Source of the DNA: Kaistia terrae
GTDB taxonomy: Bacteria > Pseudomonadota > Alphaproteobacteria > Rhizobiales > Kaistiaceae
Assembly (NCBI RefSeq): GCF_026344005.1
Contig: NZ_JAPKNH010000002.1
Coordinates: 124,001-188,000 of the forward strand
Direction: 5' to 3'
Length of the DNA: 64,000 nt
The first letter of the stretch is position 1; every line of letters begins with the position of its first letter. Of this stretch, positions 54,868 to 63,316 are shown in pieces. A program made the position numbers and the translations under genes. Below the pieces are notes generated by a model that searched no databases, was not told the DNA's origin, and was given only the letters and a program-made list of their open reading frames with translations.

Positions 54868-55968
54868 TCAGTCGTACTGGATCTGGCCCGTGACGCGGCC
54901 CCAGATATCGTTCCAGTCCATCTTGGGTTCTGCCGCGATATTCTCGGCATAATAGGTATTGGCGTTCTCGTCGGTGATGATCACGCCCTTGCCGTAGAAC
55001 TCGCGATGCTCCTTCGGCTCCTTGGCCGGATCGAAAACGCCCGTCTTGGCGGCGTAGCCGATGGCGAGGCCCATGCCGCCCTGCCAATAAGGATCCCAGG
55101 CGACAGTTCCGGCCAGTTCACCCTTCTGGATCGCCTCGACAGCGAGCTGGATGCCGTCAATGCCGGTGACCGGCACCTTGCCGGCGCGGCCATCGGCGCG
55201 CAGCGCTTCCACGGCGGCGAGCGCCATGTCGTCATTCGCGGCCCAGATGCCGGTGATCTGGTCACCGAACTGGGTGAGCCAGGCGTTGGTCTTCTCGAGC
55301 GCCTCGGTCGCCGACCAGTTGGCCACCTGGTAGTCGAGCAGCTTGACGTCTGGATTGGCGGCGAGCGCCTCCATCAGGCCCTTCTTGCGCTCGATGGCGG
55401 GCACGTTCGACTCGATGCCGCCGAGCGCGACGATGCCGCCCTTGCCGCCCATTTTCTTGATCAGCGTCTCGGCCATGGCCTTGCCGTAGGGCACGCCGCT
55501 GAAGGAGATGTGGGCTACGTAATTGGGATCGTAATCCCAGGGATGCAGGTCGGCCGGCTTGTTCCACTGGGTGACGACATAGGCGCCGGCGGCCTTGGCC
55601 GCGTCGATGATCGGGCGGGCGTCCGGGCTGTCGTTCGGATCGACGTTGATGACGGCATTGCCGCCGGTCTTGGCGAGGATCGCCTTGATGTCCGCGATGC
55701 CCTTCTCGCTGTTGCCCTCGGTGACGAGGGTGACGTAATCGGCCCCGACGGACTTGGCAAAGGCAGCGCCGCCCTTGTTCCATGTCGCGTGATAGGGGTT
55801 CGACAGCGAGCGGATCGAGTTGACGACCGTCGGCTTGTCGGCGGCGAAGGCCGGTCGGGTGATGATGGCCGGGAAAACGCCCGCCATGCCGATGAGGCCC
55901 GCACCCTTGAGGATGTCACGCCGCTTGATCGGCTTACCCAACGCGCCGGAGATGAGTTTGTTGACCAT
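54868..55968 (-). CDS. CUT2 sugar ABC transporter substrate-binding protein
   Basis: This 366-residue protein has an N-terminal Tat-like motif KRRDILKG followed by a hydrophobic segment and a cleavage site at about AFA-ADK (residues 41-43), then a Peripla_BP_4 fold: VVNSIRSLSNPYHATWNKGGAAFA, GNAVINVDPNDSPDARPIIDAAKAAGAYVV, GVPYGKAMAETLI, GIWAANDDMALAAVEALRADG. It belongs to the ribose-type family that binds sugars, polyols or inositols. It is the first gene of the minus-strand operon and diverges from the aldehyde dehydrogenase operon at 56637. Confidence 0.9.
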   Translation of the reverse strand: MVNKLISGALGKPIKRRDILKGAGLIGMAGVFPAIITRPAFAADKPTVVNSIRSLSNPYHATWNKGGAAFAKSVGADYVTLVTEGNSEKGIADIKAILAKTGGNAVINVDPNDSPDARPIIDAAKAAGAYVVTQWNKPADLHPWDYDPNYVAHISFSGVPYGKAMAETLIKKMGGKGGIVALGGIESNVPAIERKKGLMEALAANPDVKLLDYQVANWSATEALEKTNAWLTQFGDQITGIWAANDDMALAAVEALRADGRAGKVPVTGIDGIQLAVEAIQKGELAGTVAWDPYWQGGMGLAIGYAAKTGVFDPAKEPKEHREFYGKGVIITDENANTYYAENIAAEPKMDWNDIWGRVTGQIQYD

Positions 55969-56153
55969 TGATCACTCCTCCCTGATGGAGGCGCCCAGGC
56001 CGTAGGAGCCTCGCTGTTTTTTGTCGTCTCCGGTTATCCGTTCCCCTGATCTTCCGCCGCCGGCGAAGGGCGTTGGCGCGCCTGTCGTCCGGCCTGATGG
56101 TTGGCGGTATGTCACTCGGACCTTCCGCAACGACCGCTTATGAAACTCGGCCT

Positions 56154-56167
56154 TGCATAGCTATGCA
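56154..56167. promoter_or_regulatory. Perfect 14-base palindrome TGCATAGCTATGCA
   Basis: This fully self-complementary sequence lies in the 668-base gap between divergent sugar operons (55969-56636). Its symmetry suits a dimeric regulator, but no family assignment is possible. Confidence 0.5.
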
Positions 56168-56210
56168 CGCGACTTCGGGGCTGTCAATCGAGTGTTCCGG
56201 CGCTTCCGGT

Positions 56211-56223
56211 GAAACCCGGTTTC
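56211..56223. promoter_or_regulatory. LacI-type operator candidate GAAACC-C-GGTTTC
   Basis: A perfect inverted repeat with 6-base arms and a 1-base centre matches the general TGAAACCGGTTTCA type of LacI-family site. It lies 243 bases upstream of the binding protein start of the operon that also encodes a LacI regulator (49259). Confidence 0.6.
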
Positions 56224-56329
56224 GTGCTTGCCGGGTAAGTACCCCGGTCCAGTCCTTGGACGGTTTCGCTCGGCCCGCCACCGTGCGGTTCGGCCCTACA
56301 TGACGTGTATCCGTTGTCGGTACCCGTCT

Positions 56330-56342
56330 TGTAGTAAAACTA
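56330..56342. promoter_or_regulatory. TGTAGTnAnrCkA motif copy 1
   Basis: TGTAGTAAAACTA occurs in the gap between divergent sugar operons. The same 13-base pattern recurs at 56522, 61956 and 62152. TTGTCG at 56314-56319 lies 17 bases before the AAACTA end, so it may overlap a promoter. Together the copies suggest a shared regulator, most simply the RpiR protein encoded at 60350. Confidence 0.6.
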
Positions 56343-56521
56343 TCAATTGTTGCGAAATGTGGCGTGGGATGGACCAAAGGTGGTCCTCTTGCCAAGCCTG
56401 TCTCTCGCCGCCCAGGCAAAGTAGTTATTTGATATTAGTCAGTCTCTCAAGTGGTTTAGTCAATTTTCGCCCTGCCTTGTCCCCGGGTTGATGAAACGCT
56501 TCGGGAGTGGCCTTGCGTCGA

Positions 56522-56534
56522 TGTAGTTATGCTA
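56522..56534 (+). promoter_or_regulatory. TGTAGTnAnrCkA motif copy 2, before the aldehyde dehydrogenase operon
   Basis: TGTAGTTATGCTA lies 102 bases before the aldehyde dehydrogenase start and overlaps a possible -10 box TATATT (56533-56538). The central bases differ from the other copies, but TGTAGT and CTA keep the same spacing. Confidence 0.5.
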
Positions 56535-56636
56535 TATTCTGCCCGAAAGCTCGGCCCAGGAGGGGCTGTCTCGCGACAAGGTTGTGCTTCGATTTAGCCG
56601 GGTGCTCACGGGCGTCGGGCCGCAGGGACGGATGAA

Positions 56637-58100
56637 ATGATCTCGGAATTGAGTGGCAAATTATTCATCGGCGGTCGCTGGACCGCTGGTGCCGGCGCCC
56701 GCATCGCGGTGAAAAACCCGGCGACGGACGAGGTGATCGGCGAGATCGCCGCTTCGACCGCCGACGAGATCAACCAGGCCGTCGCCGCCGCGCGACAGGC
56801 GTTCCGCGGCTGGGCCGATTTGCCGGCCAAGGCGCGCTCGGCGGCGCTGCATCGGTTGGGCGATGCGATCGCCGCCGATGCCGATCGCATGGCGCGGATC
56901 ATGACGATGGAGCAGGGCAAGCCACTGAACGAAGCGCGCGGCGAAATCCTCAAGCTCGCCGAAGCCTGCCATTTCTACGCCGAGGAAGCCGTGCGCGTGC
57001 ATGGCGAGATCGTGCCGGGCGACACCACCGACCATCACAGCCTGGTCCTGCGCGAGCCGATCGGCGTCGTCGGCGCGATCACGCCGTGGAATTACCCGGC
57101 CGAGCTGGTCGGCTGGAAGCTGTGCGCGTCGCTCGCCGCCGGCTGCACCATCGTCATCAAGCCGGCCGATCTGACGCCGTTCACCGCGCTGGCGATCGCC
57201 GAAAAGGTCGAGGAAGCAAAGATCCCGGCCGGCGTCGTCAATGTCGTGACCGGCCCTGGCTCGGTGGTCGGCCAGGCGCTGGTCGAGCATCCCGGCGTCG
57301 ACAAGATCGCCTTCACCGGCTCGAGTGCTGTCGGCCTGCGGATCCAGCAATCGGCCACCACGGTCAAGCGCATGTCGCTGGAGCTTGGCGGCAACTGCCC
57401 GATGATCGTGACGGAAACGGCCGATCTCGACGCGGCGGTGAAGGGCGCTGTCCGGCGTTCGTTCCGCAACATGGGCCAGATCTGCATCGCGATTAACCGC
57501 GTCTATGTCGCCCGCCCGATCTACGAGGCGTTCCTCGCCAAGGTGAAGGTCGCGGCCGAGAAGCTGACCATCGGCAACGGCATCGACCGGCCGGACGCCG
57601 ATCTCGGCGCCATGGCCTCGGCCGATCCGCTCGCCAAGACGAAGGAGCATCTCGCCGATGCGCTTGCCAAGGGCGCGCGGCTGGTGACCGGCGGCGCGGC
57701 GCCGGAAGGCGAAGAGTTCGCCCATGGCCATTTCTTCCGCCCGACCGTGGTCGCCGATTGCACGCATGCCATGAAGGTGATGAGCGAAGAGACGTTCGGG
57801 CCGCTGCTCGGAATCGCGCCCTATGACGGTCTCGACGAGGCGATCGCCCATGCCAACGATACGCCCTACGGGCTTGCCTCCTATGTCTATGCCAAGGATA
57901 TGGACGAGGTGCGCTATCTGTCGACCCGGCTCGACTATGGCAATGTCGCCGTCAACAACGTCGATGCCGGCGTGATGAATGCGCCCTATGGCGGCCGCAA
58001 GCAGAGCGGTGTCGGCTATGAGCATGGCCGCGAGGGGATGCTCGAATACTTCAACTTCAAGCATGTCCGCATCCGCCATGATGATCCCAAGGGGCGCTAG
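56637..58100 (+). CDS. NAD(P)-dependent aldehyde dehydrogenase
   Basis: This 487-residue ALDH has the oxyanion Asn in PWNYPAEL, the catalytic Glu in LELGGN, the nucleophile Cys in NMGQICIAINR and the C-terminal PYGGRKQSGVGYEHGREGM. It resembles succinate-semialdehyde/glycolaldehyde-type dehydrogenases (GabD/AldA class); here GQICIA rather than GQ-C-T is in the active-site loop. It is the first gene of an operon with an FGGY kinase, so it probably oxidises an aldehyde made from a sugar or polyol, for example glycolaldehyde, but this is inferred. Confidence 0.9.
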   Translation: MISELSGKLFIGGRWTAGAGARIAVKNPATDEVIGEIAASTADEINQAVAAARQAFRGWADLPAKARSAALHRLGDAIAADADRMARIMTMEQGKPLNEARGEILKLAEACHFYAEEAVRVHGEIVPGDTTDHHSLVLREPIGVVGAITPWNYPAELVGWKLCASLAAGCTIVIKPADLTPFTALAIAEKVEEAKIPAGVVNVVTGPGSVVGQALVEHPGVDKIAFTGSSAVGLRIQQSATTVKRMSLELGGNCPMIVTETADLDAAVKGAVRRSFRNMGQICIAINRVYVARPIYEAFLAKVKVAAEKLTIGNGIDRPDADLGAMASADPLAKTKEHLADALAKGARLVTGGAAPEGEEFAHGHFFRPTVVADCTHAMKVMSEETFGPLLGIAPYDGLDEAIAHANDTPYGLASYVYAKDMDEVRYLSTRLDYGNVAVNNVDAGVMNAPYGGRKQSGVGYEHGREGMLEYFNFKHVRIRHDDPKGR

Positions 58101-58103
58101 GCG

Positions 58104-59627
58104 ATGACGACAGCGCTTCTGGGGATCGATATCGGCACGTCCGGCTGCAAGGCGCTTCTGATCGACGCCGAGGGCTCGGTGCTGGCCAGTTCTACCGCTA
58201 CCTACGGCCTGTCGCAGCCGCGGCCGGGCTGGACCGAGCAGGATCCGGCGCGCTGGATCGAAGGCGCGCGGCAGTCGGTCGCGAGCGTCCTCGCCGAGAG
58301 AGGCGACGTCGAGATCGCGGGCATCGGCCTGTCCGGCCAGATGCACGGCCTGACGCCGCTCGACGAGGCGCATCGCGTGCTGCGCCCGGCACTGCTCTGG
58401 AACGACCAGCGCAACGGCGCTGAATGCGCCGAGATCACGGAGCGGGTTGGCGGACTCGAGGCACTGCTGAGGCTCACCAACAACCGCATGCTGGTCGGCT
58501 ATACCGGCGGCAAGATCGTCTGGATGCGCAATCACGAGCCGGAGCTTTATGCGAATCTCCGCCATGTCGTGAACCCGAAGGACTATCTGCGCCTCGTGCT
58601 GACCGGCGAGATCGCGACCGAGGTTTCGGACGCCTCCGGCACCGGCCTGTTCGACGTGCGTAAACGGGCTTGGTCCGGCGAACTGCTCGAGCGGCTCGAC
58701 ATCGATCCGGCGCTGCTTCCGGCCTGCCATGAATCGCAAATCGTCACCGGGCGGGTGAACCGCTCGGGCGCGGCGCTGTTCGGCCTGCCCGAAGGTATCC
58801 CCGTCGTTGGCGGTGGTGGCGACAGCGTGATCCAGACGCTCGGTTCCGGCGTGATGATGCCGGGCGAGTTGCAGACGACGATCGGCACGGCTGGCATTGT
58901 CGCGAGCGCCTTGGAAGCGCCGGAGGACAATCCCGACGGCCGGCTGCAGGTGTTCTGCAACGTCGCGCCGGACATCTGGCACTGCATGGGCGTTTCGCTC
59001 AATGCCGGCGGCGCGATGTCGTGGTTCCGCGATACGATGGGATCGCTGGGGCAGGGGTCGGAAAAGCTCTCCTTTGACGAGATCGTGGCCAGGGCGGCAG
59101 CGAGCCCGGCCGGCGCGAAGGGCCTGTTCTTCCTGCCCTATCTTTATGGCGAGCGCTGTCCGCATCCCGATCCGATTGCGCGCGGCGCATTCGTCGGCCT
59201 GACCGCCCGGCACGATGGCGGCGATCTCTCGCGAAGCGTCATGGAGGGCGTCACCTATGCGCTGCGCGACATTCACGGCCTGATGCAGCAGATCGGCATG
59301 CAGCACAGCGTCATCAAGGCGTCGGGCGGCGGCGCTCGTTCGGCGCTCTGGCGCCAGATGCAGGCCGACCTGTTCGATTGCGAGGTGGTGACGACCGAGG
59401 GCGCGGCCGAGGGCGGCGCGTTCGGCGCGGCGCTGGTGGCGGGCGTTGGCGTCGGCATCTGGCCGGATGCACGATCGGCGGCGCAGGTCTGCAGGCCGCT
59501 GACGCGGCAGCAGCCCGATCGCGCGAACGGCGATACGTTGCGCCGGGCGTTTGCCATCTTCGAAGGCCTCTATCCGGCCTTGTCGCAGAGTTTTTCCGCC
59601 ATTTCGGAAGCCGGGCTCGATGCGTGA
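58104..59627 (+). CDS. FGGY-family carbohydrate kinase (xylulokinase-like)
   Basis: This 507-residue kinase has the N-terminal phosphate-binding LLGIDIGTSGCKALLID, the xylulokinase-like SGQMHGLTPLD and LLWNDQRN, a catalytic Asp in GGGGDSV, and an ATP site near ASGGGARSALWRQMQADLF. The SGQMHG motif is a good xylulokinase marker but is shared by some other pentulose kinases. It starts three bases after the aldehyde dehydrogenase stop and probably phosphorylates a ketopentose or similar sugar in the cytoplasm. Confidence 0.88.
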   Translation: MTTALLGIDIGTSGCKALLIDAEGSVLASSTATYGLSQPRPGWTEQDPARWIEGARQSVASVLAERGDVEIAGIGLSGQMHGLTPLDEAHRVLRPALLWNDQRNGAECAEITERVGGLEALLRLTNNRMLVGYTGGKIVWMRNHEPELYANLRHVVNPKDYLRLVLTGEIATEVSDASGTGLFDVRKRAWSGELLERLDIDPALLPACHESQIVTGRVNRSGAALFGLPEGIPVVGGGGDSVIQTLGSGVMMPGELQTTIGTAGIVASALEAPEDNPDGRLQVFCNVAPDIWHCMGVSLNAGGAMSWFRDTMGSLGQGSEKLSFDEIVARAAASPAGAKGLFFLPYLYGERCPHPDPIARGAFVGLTARHDGGDLSRSVMEGVTYALRDIHGLMQQIGMQHSVIKASGGGARSALWRQMQADLFDCEVVTTEGAAEGGAFGAALVAGVGVGIWPDARSAAQVCRPLTRQQPDRANGDTLRRAFAIFEGLYPALSQSFSAISEAGLDA

Positions 59628-59658
59628 CGAAGCCGGAATGGGCGACAGAGAGATCGAC

Positions 59659-60339
59659 ATGACCAAGAAGCCGGCCGCCTTTGGGGCGCTGATTTTTGAC
59701 CTCGACGGCACGCTGATCGACAGTGCGCCGGATATCGCGGCGGCGGTGAATGCCTATCTGCGTTCGCGCGGCTGGCCGGAGCAGGAGACGGAATTCGTCG
59801 AGCGCTTCATCGGCAATGGCCCGCGCCGCCTTTTGCTCGACATGCTGGTCGAGCTTGGCCTGCCGAGTGATGACGAGACGATCGCCGCTGCGCATGCCGC
59901 CTATCTCGCCCATTATGGCGAGGCGCCGGCCCGGCTGACCAAATTCTACAGCCATGTGCGCGAGGATTTGACCGCCCTGAAGCAGGCCGGATTCCGCCTC
60001 GGCATTTGCACCAACAAGCCGCATGCGCTGACGCTTCGCGTGCTCGACCTGCTCGGCATCGCGCCGCTGTTCGACGCCGTGCTCGGCGCCGATGCGGTTC
60101 CGGCCTGCAAGCCGGATCCCGGCCATCTTCTGGCGGTGGCGAAGCTCATGCAGCTTGCCGATGGCGAATGGGCCTATGTCGGCGACACGACGGTGGACCA
60201 GGCGACGGCGATTGCCGCCGATGCGCCGTTCTTCGTCGTGCCCTGGGGCGGCGGCAAGCTGGTGCCCACAAAGCCCGAACAGCGGCTGACGCGGTTGCTC
60301 GATCTCCTGGCCTATCGGCCGGTCCAACAGGCAAGCTGA
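59659..60339 (+). CDS. HAD-superfamily phosphatase (phosphoglycolate phosphatase-like)
   Basis: This 226-residue HAD hydrolase has motif I FDLDGTLIDSAPDIAAAVN, motif II ICTNKPH, the Lys in CKPDPGHLL and motif III YVGDTTVDQ. The DLDGTLIDSAPDI start and ICTNKP are typical of Gph phosphoglycolate phosphatases. The ATG at 59659 follows gacagagag; in-frame ATGs at 59620 and 59638 would add up to 13 residues. A phosphoglycolate role would fit a pathway that makes two-carbon phosphates, but other sugar phosphates are possible. Confidence 0.84.
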   Translation: MTKKPAAFGALIFDLDGTLIDSAPDIAAAVNAYLRSRGWPEQETEFVERFIGNGPRRLLLDMLVELGLPSDDETIAAAHAAYLAHYGEAPARLTKFYSHVREDLTALKQAGFRLGICTNKPHALTLRVLDLLGIAPLFDAVLGADAVPACKPDPGHLLAVAKLMQLADGEWAYVGDTTVDQATAIAADAPFFVVPWGGGKLVPTKPEQRLTRLLDLLAYRPVQQAS

Positions 60340-60349
60340 GGGAAGCACG

Positions 60350-61192
60350 ATGTCGGCCAACAGCCTGCTGCAGCGCATTCTCCAGGAACATGACCGGATG
60401 GGCCCGGCCGAGCAGCGGCTGGGCACTTTCGTCAAGACCCATCCAGGCAAAGTCATCCATATGAGCATGGCGCGGCTGTCGCAGGAGTGCGATGTCAGCG
60501 ACCCGACCGTCATGCGCTTCTGCCGCCGCTTCGGCTTCGAAGGCTACCAGGATTTCAAGCTCAATCTGGCGCAGAGCCTCGTTCCCTCGGCGCCGTTCGC
60601 CTATGAGCAGATCGTGCCGGGCGACTCGATCGAAAACATCGTCCGCAAGACCGCGCGCAATTCGCTGAACGCCATCCAGCGCGCGCTGGAAGATCTGCTG
60701 CCTTCCCAGATCGAGGAGGGTGCCAAGCTGCTGCAGGCGGCAAGCTGGGTCGGTATCTACGCCACCGGCATCTCCGAGGTGACGGCGGTCGACGCAGAGC
60801 ACAAGTTCCAGCGCCTCGGCATGCGCTGCGCCGCCGTCATGGGCCGTACCAAGCAATGGCTGCATGCGGAGGCTTCGCGGCCCAACGAAGTCGCACTGAT
60901 CTTTTCGCAGTCCGGCCACACCAAGCAGATGATTGAGCTGGCCATCGCCGCGCGCACAGGCGGCGCGCGCGTCGTCTCGATCACGGCGGCGGACAGTCCG
61001 TTGGCGCATGTCTCCGACGTGCTGATCGCGGTGACACCTTACGACCGCACCGAACTGCTGACGCCGCTCGCCTCGCGGCTGAACCACCATCTGGTGATCA
61101 ACATGCTGGTCACCTCGATCGCCGTCACCAGCGGCAGCGAGTTCCCCGACCAGCTTCCGGCGCTCGATTCCTGGCAGACCGACAAGATCTGA
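60350..61192 (+). CDS. RpiR-family transcriptional regulator with SIS domain
   Basis: This 280-residue protein has an N-terminal HTH_6 domain (MSMARLSQECDVSDPTVMRFCRRFGFEGYQDFKL) and a C-terminal SIS domain (WVGIYATGISEVTAVDAEHKFQRLG, ALIFSQSGHTKQMIELAIAARTGGARVVSIT) that binds sugar phosphates. It sits inside the operon, before rpiA. It likely binds the TGTAGT motifs found in both neighbouring control regions, with a sugar phosphate effector; this is inferred. Confidence 0.9.
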   Translation: MSANSLLQRILQEHDRMGPAEQRLGTFVKTHPGKVIHMSMARLSQECDVSDPTVMRFCRRFGFEGYQDFKLNLAQSLVPSAPFAYEQIVPGDSIENIVRKTARNSLNAIQRALEDLLPSQIEEGAKLLQAASWVGIYATGISEVTAVDAEHKFQRLGMRCAAVMGRTKQWLHAEASRPNEVALIFSQSGHTKQMIELAIAARTGGARVVSITAADSPLAHVSDVLIAVTPYDRTELLTPLASRLNHHLVINMLVTSIAVTSGSEFPDQLPALDSWQTDKI

Positions 61193-61229
61193 CCGCTGCC
61201 CGATCCGTCTCGCATTCGAAGGACAAGAC

Positions 61230-61955
61230 ATGACCGCACAGGATGAAGCTAAGAAGGTTCAGGATGAGGCGAAGAAGGTTGCCGGCCGCAAGGTGATCGA
61301 GGAGTTCGTGCGCGACGGCATGAAGCTCGGCCTCGGTTCCGGCACGACCTCGCATTTCTTCGTCCGCGAACTCGGCAAGCATGTCGCGGCCGGGCTCAAG
61401 GTGACCTGCACCACCACCTCGCGCGCCACCAACGACGTCGCCCGCGAGGTCGGCATCAAGATCACCGACCCGAACGAGATCGGTGAACTCGACCTGACCG
61501 TCGACGGTCCCGACGAGATCGACCGCCAGTTCCGCATGATCAAGGGCGGCGGCGCCTGTCTGCTGTGGGAGAAGATCGTCGCGCATGCCTCGAAGCAGAT
61601 GATCACCATCTGCGACGAGACCAAGATCGTCGATCAGCTTGGCGGATTCCCGCTGCCGGTCGAGGTCGTGCAGTTCGCCTGGAAGCAGACCGAGCGCATG
61701 GTTTCGCGCCTGCTGGCCGAGCATGGCATCGCCGACGCTGTGATCGTTCGGCGCATGCGCGACGGCCAGCCGGTTGTCACCGACAGCGGAAATTTCATCC
61801 TCGATTGCCGCTGCGCCGTCATTCCCGAGCCGGAGCGGCTGGAGATCGAGCTGAACCAGATCCCGGGTGTCGTCGAGAACGGGCTGTTCACGAGGGAATC
61901 GCAGGGCATGGTTGTCGGCTGCTTCGACGGCACCGCTTATGTTGCCATGCGGTGA
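61230..61955 (+). CDS. rpiA: Ribose-5-phosphate isomerase A
   Basis: This 241-residue enzyme interconverts ribose 5-phosphate and ribulose 5-phosphate. Conserved features are GLGSGTTSHFFVREL, TTTSRATNDVA, DLTVDGPDEID, KGGGACLLWEKIVA and TDSGNFILD. The N-terminus has two copies of the heptapeptide QDEAKKV, encoded by nearly identical 21-base units (61239-61259, 61260-61280). Its place next to an RpiR regulator and sugar kinase suggests it feeds a phosphorylated pentose to the pentose phosphate pathway; whether it is the only copy in the genome is unknown. Confidence 0.93.
   Translation: MTAQDEAKKVQDEAKKVAGRKVIEEFVRDGMKLGLGSGTTSHFFVRELGKHVAAGLKVTCTTTSRATNDVAREVGIKITDPNEIGELDLTVDGPDEIDRQFRMIKGGGACLLWEKIVAHASKQMITICDETKIVDQLGGFPLPVEVVQFAWKQTERMVSRLLAEHGIADAVIVRRMRDGQPVVTDSGNFILDCRCAVIPEPERLEIELNQIPGVVENGLFTRESQGMVVGCFDGTAYVAMR
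61239..61280 (+). repeat. Tandem 21-base duplication inside the rpiA 5' end
   Basis: Two consecutive 21-base units encode QDEAKKV twice and differ at only two bases, both silent. This small in-frame duplication lengthens the N-terminal helix ahead of the catalytic fold. Confidence 0.8.
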
Positions 61956-61968
61956 TGTAGTAAAACGA
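61956..61968 (+). promoter_or_regulatory. TGTAGTnAnrCkA motif copy 3
   Basis: TGTAGTAAAACGA begins immediately after the rpiA stop codon, 249 bases before the next binding protein start. It is one of four related copies in this region. Confidence 0.5.
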
Positions 61969-62134
61969 ACATTCCGCGTTCGGATGGTTGGATGCCCGGC
62001 AAAGCGAGTTGCCCCGTAGCTGCGGGGTGACGGAGGCCTCGCCTTGTCTGGATTTTTGATAAATTCGGCTGCAAAATCAATTGTTTGTGGCCAAGTTTGT
62101 TTCGACTGGCAGGTGCGTATCGCCCGTCCTGCCA

Positions 62135-62164
62135 TTGACAGTTTCGATTGATGTAGTGAAACTA
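62135..62164 (+). promoter_or_regulatory. Promoter with TGTAGT motif copy 4, before the third sugar importer
   Basis: A consensus -35 TTGACA (62135-62140) is followed, at 18 bases, by AAACTA (62159-62164) as a possible -10. The motif TGTAGTGAAACTA (62152-62164) overlaps that -10 element, a typical repressor position. Upstream a TGGCAGG/CCTGCCA inverted repeat flanks 62108-62134. No gene is found between 61955 and 62218. Confidence 0.6.
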
Positions 62165-62217
62165 GATTTATTCCGGTCGGCAGGGATTAGGGAGCCGATG
62201 GGACATGGGAGGATCCA

Positions 62218-63306
62218 ATGACAAACGCCAGTAATCTTAGTCGTCGCGGCCTGCTCAAGGCTGGCGCGGCCCTCGGTGTCGGAGCGATGGTGGGCGGGAG
62301 CGGCCATGCTTTCGCGGCTGACCGCGTCTTCGTTCCCTACAGCAACAAGAGCCTCGACTACTATTTCTTCGTCATCCAGGAAGAGGCCGTGAAGCGCGCG
62401 GTCCAGGCGAACAAGTGGGAATTCCAGGCGACCAACGCCAATTTCGACAACACCCGCCAGTTGGAGCAGTGGCAGAGCCTTATGCTCTCCGACCCCTCCG
62501 CGATCATCAGCGATCCGATCGACAGCCAGGCGATCGTCTCGGCGATCCGCCGCTATAACCAGAAGGGCATTCCGGTCGGCATCATCGACACGCCCGCCGA
62601 TGGCGGCGACGTCGCGATCACCGTGTCGTTCGACAATTTCCTCGGCGGCCAGATGGCGGCCCAGGAGATCATCAAGCGCCTTGTCGAGAAGCATGGCAGC
62701 GCGAAGGGCACCGTGCTGAACTGCTTTGGCGCGCTGCAGAGCGTCGCCTGGCGCCTGCGCAAGGAAGGCATGGACGCCGAGTTCGCCAAGCATCCGGAGA
62801 TCAAGTATCTCGCCCGTCCGACGGAAGGCGCGCTCGACCAGATGCTGGCCGTGACGCTCTCGACGCTGTCGGAATTCCCGGATCTCGACGCCGTCCATGC
62901 TCCGTCCGACTCGCCCTCGCGCGGCATCGTCACGGCGCTGCAGCAGAAGGGTCGCTGGAAGAAGGTCGGCGAGGAAGGCCACGTCATCTTCGTCAACATC
63001 GATGGCGAGCCGGTGGCGCTGAAGTGGATCCAGGACGGCTTCATGGATGCCTGCGTGTCGCAGGACCCGATCGCCTATGGCCAGATCGCGGTCGAGATGC
63101 TCGGCACCTATTCGATGAAGAAGCAGCCGGTTCCGATCGGCCCGTACGAGAACAAGAAGTACTTCTGGGAGAAGGGCGAGATCGTTGCCGGCAAAACCGG
63201 CCCGACGCTGATCATTCCGCCCTTCATCATCGACAAGTCGAATTCCGCCGATCCGCGCCATTGGGGCGCGATCGCCGAGACCGAGTGGAAGATCCCCTAC
63301 ACATAG
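62218..63306 (+). CDS. CUT2 sugar ABC transporter substrate-binding protein
   Basis: This 362-residue protein has a Tat-like signal SRRGLLKAG with cleavage near AFA-ADR (about residue 38), so it may be exported folded. The fold is Peripla_BP_4: VPYSNKSLDYYFFVIQEEAVKRAV, PSAIISDPIDSQAIVSAIRRYNQKGIPVGIIDTPA, and LDAVHAPSDSPSRGIVTAL. This is a third sugar-binding protein in the window. It is followed by a perfect hairpin (63317-63347) and then the ATPase gene, and would serve the same importer. The ligand is probably related to the kinase and isomerase pathway. Confidence 0.88.
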   Translation: MTNASNLSRRGLLKAGAALGVGAMVGGSGHAFAADRVFVPYSNKSLDYYFFVIQEEAVKRAVQANKWEFQATNANFDNTRQLEQWQSLMLSDPSAIISDPIDSQAIVSAIRRYNQKGIPVGIIDTPADGGDVAITVSFDNFLGGQMAAQEIIKRLVEKHGSAKGTVLNCFGALQSVAWRLRKEGMDAEFAKHPEIKYLARPTEGALDQMLAVTLSTLSEFPDLDAVHAPSDSPSRGIVTALQQKGRWKKVGEEGHVIFVNIDGEPVALKWIQDGFMDACVSQDPIAYGQIAVEMLGTYSMKKQPVPIGPYENKKYFWEKGEIVAGKTGPTLIIPPFIIDKSNSADPRHWGAIAETEWKIPYT

Positions 63307-63316
63307 TCGGTATAGG

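Larger units (their letters stand above)
55969..56636. other. 668-base control region between divergent sugar operons
   Basis: No credible gene was found here. The region contains a 14-base palindrome (56154), a LacI-type site (56211), two copies of the TGTAGT motif (56330 and 56522), and near 55995-56018 a GAGGC/GCCTC stem close to the binding-protein ribosome-binding site. AT-rich stretches around 56330-56355 and 56420-56465 are the likely promoter zones. Length and content suggest several regulators acting on both operons. Confidence 0.6.

Noticed and set aside
56073-56491. Short frames on both strands of the divergent sugar control region
   Set aside because: They have no ribosome-binding site or domain and they cross several palindromes, so regulatory DNA is the simpler reading.
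56661-59711. Very long open frame (about 1000 codons) on the minus strand opposite the aldehyde dehydrogenase and kinase genes
   Set aside because: Both plus-strand genes have full sets of catalytic motifs. The antisense frame has no recognisable domain and is a by-product of high GC content and codon bias.
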